The notes beneath the pieces were generated by a model. It was not told the origin of the DNA, did no database searches, and was given only the letters and a program-made list of their open reading frames with translations. This document shows, piece by piece, positions 48,231-56,719 of a DNA stretch of 64,000 bases (positions are counted from its first letter, which is position 1; the number at the start of each line of letters is the position of its first letter). A program made the position numbers and the translations under genes. Where the stretch lies: positions 1-64,000 of the forward strand of contig CAZGPG010000014.1 in the NCBI GenBank assembly GCA_964527735.1. The letters run 5' to 3'. The DNA comes from JBEBVQ01 sp964527735 (GTDB taxonomy: Bacteria > Bacteroidota > Bacteroidia > Chitinophagales > Chitinophagaceae).

Positions 48231-50090
48231 ATGAACAGAAAAAAGCATAACATACTCATCAAACGGGTATCATGGATGATTGTCCTGGCGCTCATCTTAT
48301 GCCAGAATTTATACGGGCAAAAGCGCGATACTGCTGCGCCGGCCAGAGATACGCTGACGGACGAAATTCTCATCCGGCAGTCGGAACAGTTCCGGAAGCT
48401 GGAGGCTTTGCGTATAGCTGATTCCATCAAAAGAACAGAACTGGAGCATCAGCTGCAGACACTACGCTTTACCGATAACCTGAGAAAAGAAGAGCTGCTT
48501 ACCGAACTGGAAACACTCCGCAACCGCGACTCGCTCAACATAGTGCGGCAGAAGGAAAAAATAGATTCGCTGCGCGGGATCGTGAAAGGCTTTCCTGTCA
48601 TTCCTTTTACCGAGCCTTTGTTTCACATATATATACGCCAGGGCAGTCTTTCTCCCAAAGAACGTGCGGATATTGTCACCGCAAGGATCAGGGAGCTGGC
48701 AAACGATTATTTATTCAGGGCCGATTCACTGAAGATCGTGCAGACAGAAGAGATGCTCGACATCGCATACAAGGATCGCGTGCTCATCGGGATATCGGAC
48801 AACGATGCCCTCTGGATGAACACAGGGAAAGAGCAACTGGCCGAACAATACAAGACAGCCATCGGGAATGCTGTCGTTGCCTATATAGACGCCACAAGCT
48901 GGCAAACCCTGCTCTACGAGATTGGCCTGGCGCTGTTGGTGATCGTCGCGGTGTTTTCAGTTATCAACCTTACCGGGAGGCTTTACCGCTGGTTTAAACG
49001 CAAAATCATCACGCAAAAGGGAATACGGATAAAAGGCCTGCGCATCCGGAATTATGAGTTGCTTGATGCCGGGCATTCAATACGGGTGATTATGGCCGGT
49101 ATAAAAATAGTGCGGTGGGTGATCACCTTGCTGGTGATTTACATGGCGCTGCTGCTGATATTCGGGCTGTTTCCCTGGACGAAAAATTTCTCTGACACGC
49201 TGCTGGGGTATTTCCTGAATCCGTTGAAAAAGATCGTCCTTTCCATCTGGGATTACATTCCCAATCTGATCACCATCCTGGTGATCCTGCTTGTTTTCCG
49301 CTATGTGATGAAAGGATTCCGTTTCCTGAAGCAGGAGATCGAAAAAGGCGTATTGCAGATTCCCGGGTTTTATGCTGAATGGGCGAATCCTACCTACCAG
49401 ATCATCCGGATACTGGCGCTGGCCTTCATGATGGTGGTTATATTCCCGTATATGCCCGGTTCCGATTCCCCTGTTTTTCAGGGCGTATCCGTTTTCATCG
49501 GTGTGCTTTTTACATTCGGTTCGGCAGGAGCGCTGGGTAATCTGATTGCCGGATTGGTGCTCACTTACATGCGCGCCTACAAGATCGGCGACCAGGTGAA
49601 GATCGGCGACGTCACAGGCGATATCATCGAAAGATCCTTGCTGGCAACACGGATCCGGACCATTAAAAATGAGATCATCTCCATCCCCAACTCGACCGTG
49701 ATGAACAGCCACACCATCAACTACAGCAGTGATGCAGCAGATAAAGGACTGATTCTGCATACTACCGTCACCATAGGCTATGAAACACCCTGGCAGCAGG
49801 TACATACATTGCTGAAGAAAGCAGCTCTCGCCACCAACAGGGTCTCAAAAACACCGGAGCCTTTTGTAGTACAGCTCAGTCTGGACAATTATTATGTCGT
49901 TTACCAGATCAATGCATATACACACGAGCCAAATCTGCAGGCTGATATTTATTCCGAACTGCGCCGGCATATACTCGATGTATTCAATGAAGCTGGGATC
50001 GAGCTGATGTCGCCGCAATATCATGGCATCCGCGATGCCAATGATATGAAAATGCCGGCAGACCATACGCCACCGGGAGATAAACAGTAG
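48231..50090 (+). CDS. MscS-family mechanosensitive channel
   Basis: 619 residues with a signal peptide (VSWMIVLALILCQNLYGQKR). A periplasmic coiled coil (residues 40-130) precedes several membrane spans (LLYEIGLALLVIVAVFSVIN, WVITLLVIYMALLLIFGLFP, IPNLITILVILLVFRYVM, IIRILALAFMMVVIFPYMPG). The pore-lining TM3 region reads FIGVLFTFGSAGALGNLIAG, and the beta domain has KIGDQVKIGDVTGDIIERS and IPNSTVMNSHTINYS, all typical of MscS. It opens on hypo-osmotic shock. The stop codon TAG is the flank of a REP element, so the C-terminus may be shortened. Confidence 0.93.
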   Translation: MNRKKHNILIKRVSWMIVLALILCQNLYGQKRDTAAPARDTLTDEILIRQSEQFRKLEALRIADSIKRTELEHQLQTLRFTDNLRKEELLTELETLRNRDSLNIVRQKEKIDSLRGIVKGFPVIPFTEPLFHIYIRQGSLSPKERADIVTARIRELANDYLFRADSLKIVQTEEMLDIAYKDRVLIGISDNDALWMNTGKEQLAEQYKTAIGNAVVAYIDATSWQTLLYEIGLALLVIVAVFSVINLTGRLYRWFKRKIITQKGIRIKGLRIRNYELLDAGHSIRVIMAGIKIVRWVITLLVIYMALLLIFGLFPWTKNFSDTLLGYFLNPLKKIVLSIWDYIPNLITILVILLVFRYVMKGFRFLKQEIEKGVLQIPGFYAEWANPTYQIIRILALAFMMVVIFPYMPGSDSPVFQGVSVFIGVLFTFGSAGALGNLIAGLVLTYMRAYKIGDQVKIGDVTGDIIERSLLATRIRTIKNEIISIPNSTVMNSHTINYSSDAADKGLILHTTVTIGYETPWQQVHTLLKKAALATNRVSKTPEPFVVQLSLDNYYVVYQINAYTHEPNLQADIYSELRRHILDVFNEAGIELMSPQYHGIRDANDMKMPADHTPPGDKQ

Positions 50091-50156
50091 AGACGCGATA
50101 AATCGCGTCTCTGTCATCGTATTAATCAATATGGGAGACGCGATAAATCGCGTCTC
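50090..50156. repeat. Pair of GAGACGCG REP elements
   Basis: Copies at 50090-50111 and 50135-50156 with the palindrome GAGACGCGATAAATCGCGTC plus two bases, in inverted orientation by their GTA/TAC flanks. The left flank supplies the TAG of the MscS gene. Confidence 0.85.
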
Positions 50157-50168
50157 TACGCGCAGGGA

Positions 50169-50207
50169 TAAAAAAATGAGATCATCCTCCGGGATGATCT
50201 CATTTTC
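50169..50207. terminator. Bidirectional terminator between MscS gene and rplS
   Basis: A 12-base stem ATGAGATCATCC/GGATGATCTCAT with an A-run on the left and TTTT on the right. Confidence 0.85.
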
Positions 50208-50225
50208 TGTATGGTGAAATTGATT

Positions 50226-50597
50226 TTAGGCTTTTACCGGCGCTACTACTGCACGCTTCTTTTCACGGATACGCGCGCTCTTACCGCTGCGTTCACGCAG
50301 GTAGAACAGTTTCGCACGACGTACAAGGCCTGATTTATTTACTACGATAGATTCGATATTGGGAGAATACAAAGGGAAAACACGTTCCACACCAATGCCA
50401 TCAGATATCTTACGGACGGTAAATGTCTGGGTAAAGCTCCTTCCCTGGCGTTTCAATACGTCTCCTTTAAACGACTGGATACGCTCTTTGCTCCCTTCAA
50501 TGATTTTATAGTTTACAGTGACATTGTCGCCTGCTTTAAATTTCGGAAAATCTTTCTTCCCGGTAAGCTGCTCATGTACAAATACCAAAGCGTCCAT
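50226..50597 (-). CDS. rplS: 50S ribosomal protein L19
   Basis: 123 residues from ATG 50597 (MDALVFVHEQL); the open frame extends upstream but the conserved protein starts here. Diagnostic stretches: FKAGDNVTVNYKIIEGSKER, FKGDVLKRQGRS, TFTVRKISDGIGVERVFPLY and SGKSARIREKKR. L19 sits at the 30S-50S interface. It ends the mqnE-rimM-trmD-rplS run. The C-terminal extension (AVVAPVKA) is short and normal for the phylum. A word-repeat palindrome separates it from trmD. Confidence 0.97.
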   Translation of the reverse strand: MDALVFVHEQLTGKKDFPKFKAGDNVTVNYKIIEGSKERIQSFKGDVLKRQGRSFTQTFTVRKISDGIGVERVFPLYSPNIESIVVNKSGLVRRAKLFYLRERSGKSARIREKKRAVVAPVKA

Positions 50598-50672
50598 TTT
50601 AATTAAATTTTGGGACTGCAAAGGTATGTCTTTTTTAAACAGAAAAAAATCTTTTTTACCCAAAATGTAATA

Positions 50673-50743
50673 AATGTGTTGAATGTGAGAAATGTGACGA
50701 ATGTGTTTCCCACACTAAATACATTCGTCACATTCAACACATT
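50673..50743. repeat. AATGTG word-repeat palindrome
   Basis: AATGTGTTGAATGTGA (50673-50688) is mirrored exactly by TCACATTCAACACATT (50728-50743); the left arm also carries extra AATGTGAC units. It lies between trmD and rplS, three bases from the trmD stop. A related run (AATGTGTTTAATGTG...) lies at 48156-48190. Confidence 0.75.
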
Positions 50744-50746
50744 AAA

Positions 50747-51433
50747 TCATTTTCCATCCTCTTTCAACAGTTCCGGCCGTCTTTGTTCCGTACGCAGGAG
50801 TGATTGCTCATACCGCCAGGCATCAATTTTTTTGGGATCTCCGCAAAGCAGCACTTCCGGCACCTTCCACCCCCGGAATTCGGCAGGCCGGGTATATACA
50901 GGCGGCGCCAGCAGGCCATCCTGGAAGGAATCCGTCAATGCAGAGGTTTCATCATTCAGCACACCCGGCAAAAGACGTCCGATGGCATCCACAACAACAG
51001 CGGCAGCCAACTCTCCCCCGCTCAGCACATAATCTCCGATAGATATTTCCAGTGTGATATAATGCTCACGAATACGCTCATCGATCCCCTTATAATGACC
51101 ACATATAATAATCAGATCCTCTTTGAGTGAAAGCCGGTTGGCGATACGCTGCTCAAAACGCACACCGTCCGGCGTCATATATATCACTTCATCATAGTTT
51201 CTTTCTGCTTTCAGCTTGTCCAGCAACAAGGCAAGCGGCTCCGGCATCATGACCATACCTGCTCCGCCGCCAAACTGGTAATCATCCACCTGCCCATGCC
51301 GGTAAGGCGTATGATCACGGAGGTTGTGGACATGTACTTCCAATAAGCCCTTTTCCTGCGCACGTTTCATAATCGAATGGGCAAAGGGACTTTCCAGAAG
51401 TTCAGGCAATACCGTTATGATATCGATCCGCAT
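50747..51433 (-). CDS. trmD: tRNA (guanine-37-N1)-methyltransferase
   Basis: 228 residues. Methylates G37 of tRNAs with S-adenosylmethionine; it is a SPOUT knot enzyme. Visible signatures: MRIDIITVLPELLESPFAHS start, HNLRDHTPYRHGQVDDYQFG, GAGMVMMPEP, IICGHYKGIDERIREHYI and the knot segment SIGDYVLSGGELAAAVVVDA, then LLPGVLNDE. All residues look intact. It follows rimM by 45 bases. Confidence 0.97.
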   Translation of the reverse strand: MRIDIITVLPELLESPFAHSIMKRAQEKGLLEVHVHNLRDHTPYRHGQVDDYQFGGGAGMVMMPEPLALLLDKLKAERNYDEVIYMTPDGVRFEQRIANRLSLKEDLIIICGHYKGIDERIREHYITLEISIGDYVLSGGELAAAVVVDAIGRLLPGVLNDETSALTDSFQDGLLAPPVYTRPAEFRGWKVPEVLLCGDPKKIDAWRYEQSLLRTEQRRPELLKEDGK

Positions 51434-51478
51434 AATTTAATTACTTTAAAATTGAGATAAGCCCGAAAAATGTGTTGA

Positions 51479-52003
51479 TCACGCATCACTATCCTTGCCT
51501 GCATATACATCAAGTAACCCTTCCGGCAGATCGACCCGTATAAACCGGTTTTTGATATTCACCTCAATGATTATTGGTTTTACCAGAGGGATCAGCGCTT
51601 CCGCGCCCCGGAATACGATCTTACCCAGCCACTGCGTGCCTGTATGCACCACATCTTCCAGCGGGCCTAGCGATCCATAGCGACGGTCCGTCAGATTAAA
51701 CCCGATCCATAGCAGCGGCGAATCCTTTACCATCCCGGCCAGTATATCCGACGTTACATAAACATGTCTGCCAATGAGCTTCCGGGCCTCTTCGATTGTA
51801 GTTATATCTTCGAGCCGGATGATATACGCGCCGTCCTGAGCTTCCGTTACCGATTGCACAAAAAAAGGGATCCGGCTGTCTTTTTGCAATTCCAGGTAAA
51901 GCACGTCATCTTTCTTCAGCCAGCCCGGCTTATCAGCAATATGCGTCATGACCATTGCCCCCTGTAATCCATGAACGGCCACAATTTTACCGACACGGAT
52001 CAT
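51479..52003 (-). CDS. rimM: Ribosome maturation factor RimM
   Basis: 174 residues. The N-terminal domain opens MIRVGKIVAVHGLQGAMVMT (the VG-I---HGL-G motif), followed by RLEDITTIEEARKLIGRHVY and the PRC-like C-terminal domain with GPLEDVVHTGTQWL, LIPLVKPIIIEVNIKNRFIR and LPEGLLDVY. It assists 30S head assembly with S19. The usual rpsP is not adjacent; instead the ATG overlaps the mqnE stop by four bases. Confidence 0.95.
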   Translation of the reverse strand: MIRVGKIVAVHGLQGAMVMTHIADKPGWLKKDDVLYLELQKDSRIPFFVQSVTEAQDGAYIIRLEDITTIEEARKLIGRHVYVTSDILAGMVKDSPLLWIGFNLTDRRYGSLGPLEDVVHTGTQWLGKIVFRGAEALIPLVKPIIIEVNIKNRFIRVDLPEGLLDVYAGKDSDA

Positions 52004-53148
52004 GCTTCCACCCCTCCGTACACTTTGATCTCGTTATACAGCGTATCGCGCTCCACAGGGGTCTTGCCGGCCGATAAGATCAGGCCGCAAAGATCCTCAG
52101 TGCTCATTGCGGGTGTCTGCTCTTCAGACCCGGCCATGGAATATATCTTAGTCGTATCGTCTATCGTGCCGTCGAGGTCATTGACGCCAAAAGCAAGTGT
52201 AAGCTGTGCGCTCTGTCGCCCGAGCATCGGCCAGTAGGCTTTCAGATTCCGGAAGTTATCGAGGAATATCCGCGCAATGGCATACATCCGCATATCTTCG
52301 GTAATGCTCACTTCGGGGATATGCGACATATCATTATCCTTATTCCTGAATTTCAACGGGATAAAACAATTAAAGCCGCCGGTCTTGTCCTGCAGATCGC
52401 GCAGGCGGATCATATGATCCACGCGGTGGGCGTAGGTTTCGATATGCCCGTACAGCATCGTAGCATTGGAGTGCATGCCCAGGCGGTGTGCCGTTTCGTG
52501 TATTTCGAGCCATCCTGCAGCATCCACCTTATCGGCGCAGATCTGCTGCCGCACTGCCGCATCAAAAATTTCGGCCCCGCCGCCGGGCAGCGACTGCAAT
52601 CCGGCTTCCTGCAATTGTCTCATACCTTCTTCGGTACTGAGCTTCGCTTTGCGGAACATATAATCCAGCTCAACAGCGGTAAACCCTTTAATATGCAGTT
52701 CCGGGCGATGCTCGCGTATCTTCCGCACCAGCTCGCAGAAAAACTCCAGGTTCATTTTGGGGTGTACGCCTCCTACAATATGTACCTCCGTAACCGGCTG
52801 TCCGTCGTACTTGCGGACAATATCGAGCATCTGCTCCATGCTCAGCTCCCAGCCCTGGTCGCGATGCTTATACCGACGGGAATAAGAGCAGAAATCACAG
52901 GTGAAAATACAGACATTGGTTGGTTCAATATGGAAATTCCTGTTGAAGTACACTTTATTATGATGCAGCGAACCGGAGATATGATTGGCGAGCGCACCCA
53001 GAAAGCCAGGGTCGCCCTGCTCAAAAAGCAAAACGCCTTCCGCTCCTGTGAGGCGTTCACGCTCCTGGACTTTTTCGGCTATACGGCGCATATCCGCGCT
53101 AAGACCGGAAGAGGCCAGTACAACTGCAAGATCAAGATTTTTTATCAT
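52000..53148 (-). CDS. mqnE: Aminofutalosine synthase MqnE
   Basis: 382 residues from ATG 53148. A radical SAM enzyme of the futalosine menaquinone pathway. The [4Fe-4S] motif CIFTCDFCSYSRR (CxxxCxxC) is present, followed by VTEVHIVGGVHPKMNLEFFC, LPGGGAEIF and a C-terminal SPASM-free region (VNDLDGTIDDTTKIYSMAG). The DLDGT-type motif and order fit MqnE better than MqnC, the other radical SAM enzyme of the pathway. It overlaps the protease stop by one base and rimM by four, so it is translated as part of the run. The open frame upstream of 53148 is a shadow of the protease gene. Confidence 0.9.
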   Translation of the reverse strand: MIKNLDLAVVLASSGLSADMRRIAEKVQERERLTGAEGVLLFEQGDPGFLGALANHISGSLHHNKVYFNRNFHIEPTNVCIFTCDFCSYSRRYKHRDQGWELSMEQMLDIVRKYDGQPVTEVHIVGGVHPKMNLEFFCELVRKIREHRPELHIKGFTAVELDYMFRKAKLSTEEGMRQLQEAGLQSLPGGGAEIFDAAVRQQICADKVDAAGWLEIHETAHRLGMHSNATMLYGHIETYAHRVDHMIRLRDLQDKTGGFNCFIPLKFRNKDNDMSHIPEVSITEDMRMYAIARIFLDNFRNLKAYWPMLGRQSAQLTLAFGVNDLDGTIDDTTKIYSMAGSEEQTPAMSTEDLCGLILSAGKTPVERDTLYNEIKVYGGVEA

Positions 53149-54509
53149 TACTGCACTGCTATTTTTCTGCTGATCGTTTCTGTGGCATAACGGCAGCGGA
53201 TCGTGTAGATACCTGTGGCCACACCGGAAAGATCTACCCGGAATGCGCCGTGCTGCACTTCCTGCAAAGGTACTGTTTTTACCAGCTGCCCCATCATATT
53301 CCATACAGAAACCTCCCTGAGTTTTTCTGTCCCTTCGGAGTAGATCATCGTATAGCCGGAGGCGGGGTTAGGCGCTATAACCAGCTCCGGATGCCGTTCT
53401 GCTGCTGGTATCCCCGCCGGCCATTTAACGAGATCGGGGTTTATAGTCAGAGAATAAGACCTGCCGCCGGGCGCTACTTCCTGCCGCATCCGTGCCACCT
53501 GGCCGTGTGTAAACAGGTGCATGCATCCGTCGTTTACATAATCCATGTAGTTCATAAACATTTCTCCTCCGGCGCTGTTGGTACAGTTCTGTTTGGGATA
53601 GGACGGGCAAAAATAATTAGCGTCTTCCTGCGGAGGCGTATCTGCGATACCATCGTCTGTGGAGCAGCCGGGGTCGATTCCCCAAATATGATCCAGCTCA
53701 AAAAAATGACCGATCTCATGGGTGAGCGTTCGCCCCTGGTCAAGCTCGGGCTGATAAAAATATTCGGAAGGGGCTGCGCGCCGGCCGAGAATGCCATAGG
53801 TAAGCACCACGCCTACTTCATGTTCATATTGGGACAATACCTGTCCCGGGGCAGCAAAGCTCGGCGGTGTTGTTATCCCGATCACGCCCTCCCGTCCGTT
53901 TTCCGTAATCCGGAGCACCCATATATTCAAAAAGCGGTCTGTCGGCCAGGCGGCCAGACCTTTATGAGTATCGTACTTGGCATCGCTGCAGAAATAACGG
54001 GAACCCGAAGACCCGGAATAAATATCATAAGTCGAATCCGCACCCGGGGTCAGCACTTTCAACTGGTACCCGGCAAAAGCAGTACCGGTTGCATGGTGGC
54101 GGCGTGCCAGTCCGAAACGGATGCGGGCATTGCCGTATAAAGGCTTGAATACTTCAGGAATATTTGTGTGATCGGTATTCGCAGCATTATAATCCTCATT
54201 CAGCACCTCTATCTGCGAAATAATGCGTTGCTCAAGCCCTGCAATACCTCCTATGCGGGCCAACTGGCTTTCGGTGAGCAGCACATGAAATACTACCGGT
54301 ATGGTGACGGTGGCATAATCGCTTGTAGTCAGCGCATTTACCTGCTGCTGCGGAGCCTGCCGGGCAGTGAAGGCTGGGAGCAATGAAGGCTGATGCTGTG
54401 CAATATGCGCTCTTACCACGTCAATACCACACCGGGGGACGTTCGTCTGCCCAACAACCGTGCAGACTAATATGCTGCCAATAACCGTGAACAACAGGGT
54501 TTTCTTCAT
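53148..54509 (-). CDS. M43 (pappalysin-like) metalloprotease with T9SS type A domain
   Basis: 453 residues with signal peptide MKKTLLFTVIGSILVCTVVG. The zinc-binding site is LTHEIGHFFELDHIWG near 261 (HExxHxxxxxH) with a methionine turn downstream (CMHLFTHGQVARMRQ). Family Cys pattern (CSTDDGIADTPPQED ... CTNSAGGEMFMNYMDY) fits M43 proteases. The last 75 residues are a T9SS sorting domain (VIAPNPASGYTMIYSE ... GIYTIRCRYA). It is secreted and should cut extracellular proteins. It is first in a run leading to mqnE, an unusual promoter-proximal partner. Confidence 0.9.
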   Translation of the reverse strand: MKKTLLFTVIGSILVCTVVGQTNVPRCGIDVVRAHIAQHQPSLLPAFTARQAPQQQVNALTTSDYATVTIPVVFHVLLTESQLARIGGIAGLEQRIISQIEVLNEDYNAANTDHTNIPEVFKPLYGNARIRFGLARRHHATGTAFAGYQLKVLTPGADSTYDIYSGSSGSRYFCSDAKYDTHKGLAAWPTDRFLNIWVLRITENGREGVIGITTPPSFAAPGQVLSQYEHEVGVVLTYGILGRRAAPSEYFYQPELDQGRTLTHEIGHFFELDHIWGIDPGCSTDDGIADTPPQEDANYFCPSYPKQNCTNSAGGEMFMNYMDYVNDGCMHLFTHGQVARMRQEVAPGGRSYSLTINPDLVKWPAGIPAAERHPELVIAPNPASGYTMIYSEGTEKLREVSVWNMMGQLVKTVPLQEVQHGAFRVDLSGVATGIYTIRCRYATETISRKIAVQ

Positions 54510-54615
54510 GAGATAATTAAAATACCAGACAATTCAGAATGATCAATCTATAAAAATACAGAGAAAGTTGGTACCGGCCAAAGTCCGGGCGATATGAAAA
54601 GATGCAGCAAAATAG

Positions 54616-54882
54616 CTATGGGAAAACTTTATAAATATCTTTGCTATGGACGATCCTGGCAAAAATAACCTTGTTCCGTTCATAAAAAAAGCCTACTCTG
54701 TAATCTCCCAGCCTGACACGATAAGCAGACTTGTGTCCCGTTAGTTTTTTGAGATGTTGAATTTCATTAAGGTTGTCAGCAGATTCTATATGCGCTATCA
54801 GCTTGACGAGATTTGCTTTGACAGATTTAATCTTTAGCTGATCAATATCTTTAGAAAATCTACTTAAGAATTCGACCTGCAT
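54616..54882 (-). CDS. RelE/ParE-type toxin
   Basis: 88 residues with the RelE fold: MQVEFLSRFSKDIDQLKIKS, then LKKLTGHKSAYRVRLGDYRV and the closing strand KVIFARIVHSKDIYKVFP. The RVRLGDYRV-GF core fits mRNA-cleaving RelE toxins, though no single catalytic residue can be proven. It follows the antitoxin with a one-base stop/start overlap (TGATG). Confidence 0.9.
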   Translation of the reverse strand: MQVEFLSRFSKDIDQLKIKSVKANLVKLIAHIESADNLNEIQHLKKLTGHKSAYRVRLGDYRVGFFYERNKVIFARIVHSKDIYKVFP

Positions 54883-55079
54883 CAGGACAATAATTTTTTC
54901 ATCACAGTGTCTTTACTAACTTTTTTTGTCATATCCACATCCTGGAGCATACGTGAAAGGCCCAGGTCTTCCAGGTCTGTCTGCGTCACTGTGGACGACA
55001 TGACGTTAAGTTTTTTCAGCAGATCTAATAAAAACTTAAATTCATTTTGATTTTTAGGAGTTATAACCAACGCTTTCAT
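54882..55079 (-). CDS. Antitoxin partner of the RelE-type toxin
   Basis: 65 residues, MKALVITPKNQNEFKFLLDL followed by a leucine-rich helix and a basic end (DVDMTKKVSKDTVMKKLL). The pattern is typical of the small Bacteroidota antitoxins paired with RelE (a beta strand/helix DNA-binding part is not obvious). It precedes the toxin and overlaps it by one base. It should neutralise the toxin and may repress the pair. Confidence 0.82.
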   Translation of the reverse strand: MKALVITPKNQNEFKFLLDLLKKLNVMSSTVTQTDLEDLGLSRMLQDVDMTKKVSKDTVMKKLLS

Positions 55080-55209
55080 AATGGCAAATTTAAAAAAAAA
55101 ACGGTAACATTAAGGCGGTCTGATGTGGATAAAATATAGCAAATATGCACCTCCGCCGGTTCATAATCTTTCTTTCGGATAATCGTAAAGAGTTAATGAT
55201 ATATATGCT

Positions 55210-55217
55210 TATTTTTG
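55210..55217 (+). promoter_or_regulatory. -7 promoter element (TATTTTTG) of the ACP operon
   Basis: TATTTTTG matches TAnnTTTG, 23 bases before the acyl carrier protein ATG. Confidence 0.5.
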
Positions 55218-55239
55218 CGCCACATTCTACAAAACTGAT

Positions 55240-55497
55240 ATGGAAGACCTTAAATCAACGCTCAAACAACAAATCATCGAATCGCTGAACCTGCAGGGTA
55301 TGAAACCCGAAGAAATTGACGACAATGCCCCCCTGTTCGGCGACGGTCTCGGACTGGATAGTATTGACTCTCTTGAGCTGATGGTATTACTGGAGCGCAA
55401 CTACGGCATCAAGATCGAAGATGCCCGCGAAGGCCGCAAAGTGCTTACTTCGGTACAGTCTATGGCCGAATACATACAACAACACCGGAAAATATAA
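55240..55497 (+). CDS. Acyl carrier protein
   Basis: 85 residues. The phosphopantetheine serine is in GLGLDSIDSLELMVLLE near residue 40 (DSID in place of the DSLD of fatty-acid ACP). N-terminal KQQIIESLNLQGMKPEEID and the acidic helix II are typical of ACPs of aryl-polyene or flexirubin-type pathways. First gene of a three-gene operon with two ketosynthase-like proteins, so it is a specialised rather than housekeeping ACP. Confidence 0.9.
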   Translation: MEDLKSTLKQQIIESLNLQGMKPEEIDDNAPLFGDGLGLDSIDSLELMVLLERNYGIKIEDAREGRKVLTSVQSMAEYIQQHRKI

Positions 55498-55507
55498 GAC
55501 CGGGTAA

Positions 55508-56719
55508 ATGACCGACAGCATTGTCATTACCGCCACCGGTATCCTTTCTGCCCTGGGTGCGGGGCAAGAGGAACACCTTGCCTTACTCCGTGCCGGTAAG
55601 GACGGGTTGCGGCATCCCATACACCTGCAAACGGTACATGGTGGAGAGATCCTGCTGGGAGAAATAGATAAATCCAACGAAACGCTGACCCGCATGGCAG
55701 GCCTCCCGGATGATAATCCGGGCTATACCCGCACTACCCTGCTGGCGATGGCAGCGATGTCTGAATTGATGAAAAATGGCGGCCTTAGCGATTTGCTGCA
55801 TTCGGAACCTTTTGCATTTATCAATGCCAATACGGTCGGCGGTATGTGTACGGTGGAGAATATGTACCCCGATTTTATTTCCGAAAAACAAACGGGACCT
55901 TTTACACAATATATAAATACCCTCGACTGTGCGGAAAGCACGGAGCACATTGCCCGTCATTTCGGCGTAAAGCCGCTCATGGCAACGATCAGCACGGCGT
56001 GCAGCTCTTCTGCCAATGCACTGATACTGGGCGCCCGTATGATCCGTCAGGGACTTGTAAACAGAGCCATATGCGGGGGATGTGACGCGCTGAGCCGGTT
56101 TACCGTAAACGGTTTCCGCTCCTTAAAAAACACAGATGATCAGCCATGCCGTCCTTTTGATGAGCACCGCAACGGACTTAACCTCGGTGAAGGAGCAGGG
56201 TACGTGCTGCTCGAAAAGAGATCGGATGCCATACAGCGTGGGGCAGCAATACAGGCTGTCTTTTCAGGATACTGCAACAGCAACGACGCCTATCACCCCA
56301 CAGCCCCGTCGCCCGATGGCAGCGGCGCACTGCGTACGATGAAAAATGCGCTCGTCATGGCCGGCCTTCCACCGGAAGCCATCGGTTATATTAATACGCA
56401 CGGCACCGCAACGATCAGCAACGACGCCGCAGAAGGTAAAGCGATAGAAGCACTTTTCCCCGCCAATATCCGGTACAGCTCTACCAAACCATATACCGGC
56501 CACACGCTTGCCGCTGCGGGCGTGATAGAATCTATCTTCAGCATCTGGTCGCTGCAGGAGCAGATCATCTATCCGAATCTGAACTTCCGCACACCCATGC
56601 AGGAAATGCGAACTACCCCCGTCACTGAGCTTCTTGAAAAGATTCCCCTGCAGCATGTGATGAGCAATTCTTTTGGTTTCGGCGGGAATAATGTTTCTTT
56701 GATCTTCAGCAAGTCATGA
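55508..56719 (+). CDS. Beta-ketoacyl-ACP synthase (FabF-like, catalytic)
   Basis: 403 residues. The Cys-His-His triad is complete: ATISTACSSSANALILG near residue 163, GYINTHGTATISNDAAEG and SSTKPYTGHTLAAAGVIES. Further FabF features are GLNLGEGAGYVLLEK and NSFGFGGNNVSLIF. It condenses acyl-ACP with malonyl-ACP. The stop overlaps the next gene by four bases (ATGA), so the pair is made in equal amounts, as in KS/CLF heterodimers. Confidence 0.92.
   Translation: MTDSIVITATGILSALGAGQEEHLALLRAGKDGLRHPIHLQTVHGGEILLGEIDKSNETLTRMAGLPDDNPGYTRTTLLAMAAMSELMKNGGLSDLLHSEPFAFINANTVGGMCTVENMYPDFISEKQTGPFTQYINTLDCAESTEHIARHFGVKPLMATISTACSSSANALILGARMIRQGLVNRAICGGCDALSRFTVNGFRSLKNTDDQPCRPFDEHRNGLNLGEGAGYVLLEKRSDAIQRGAAIQAVFSGYCNSNDAYHPTAPSPDGSGALRTMKNALVMAGLPPEAIGYINTHGTATISNDAAEGKAIEALFPANIRYSSTKPYTGHTLAAAGVIESIFSIWSLQEQIIYPNLNFRTPMQEMRTTPVTELLEKIPLQHVMSNSFGFGGNNVSLIFSKS

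Noticed and set aside
53250..54140. A 296-codon plus-strand frame opposite the M43 protease
   Set aside because: The protease strand has the zinc motif, signal peptide and T9SS domain; the other frame has none.
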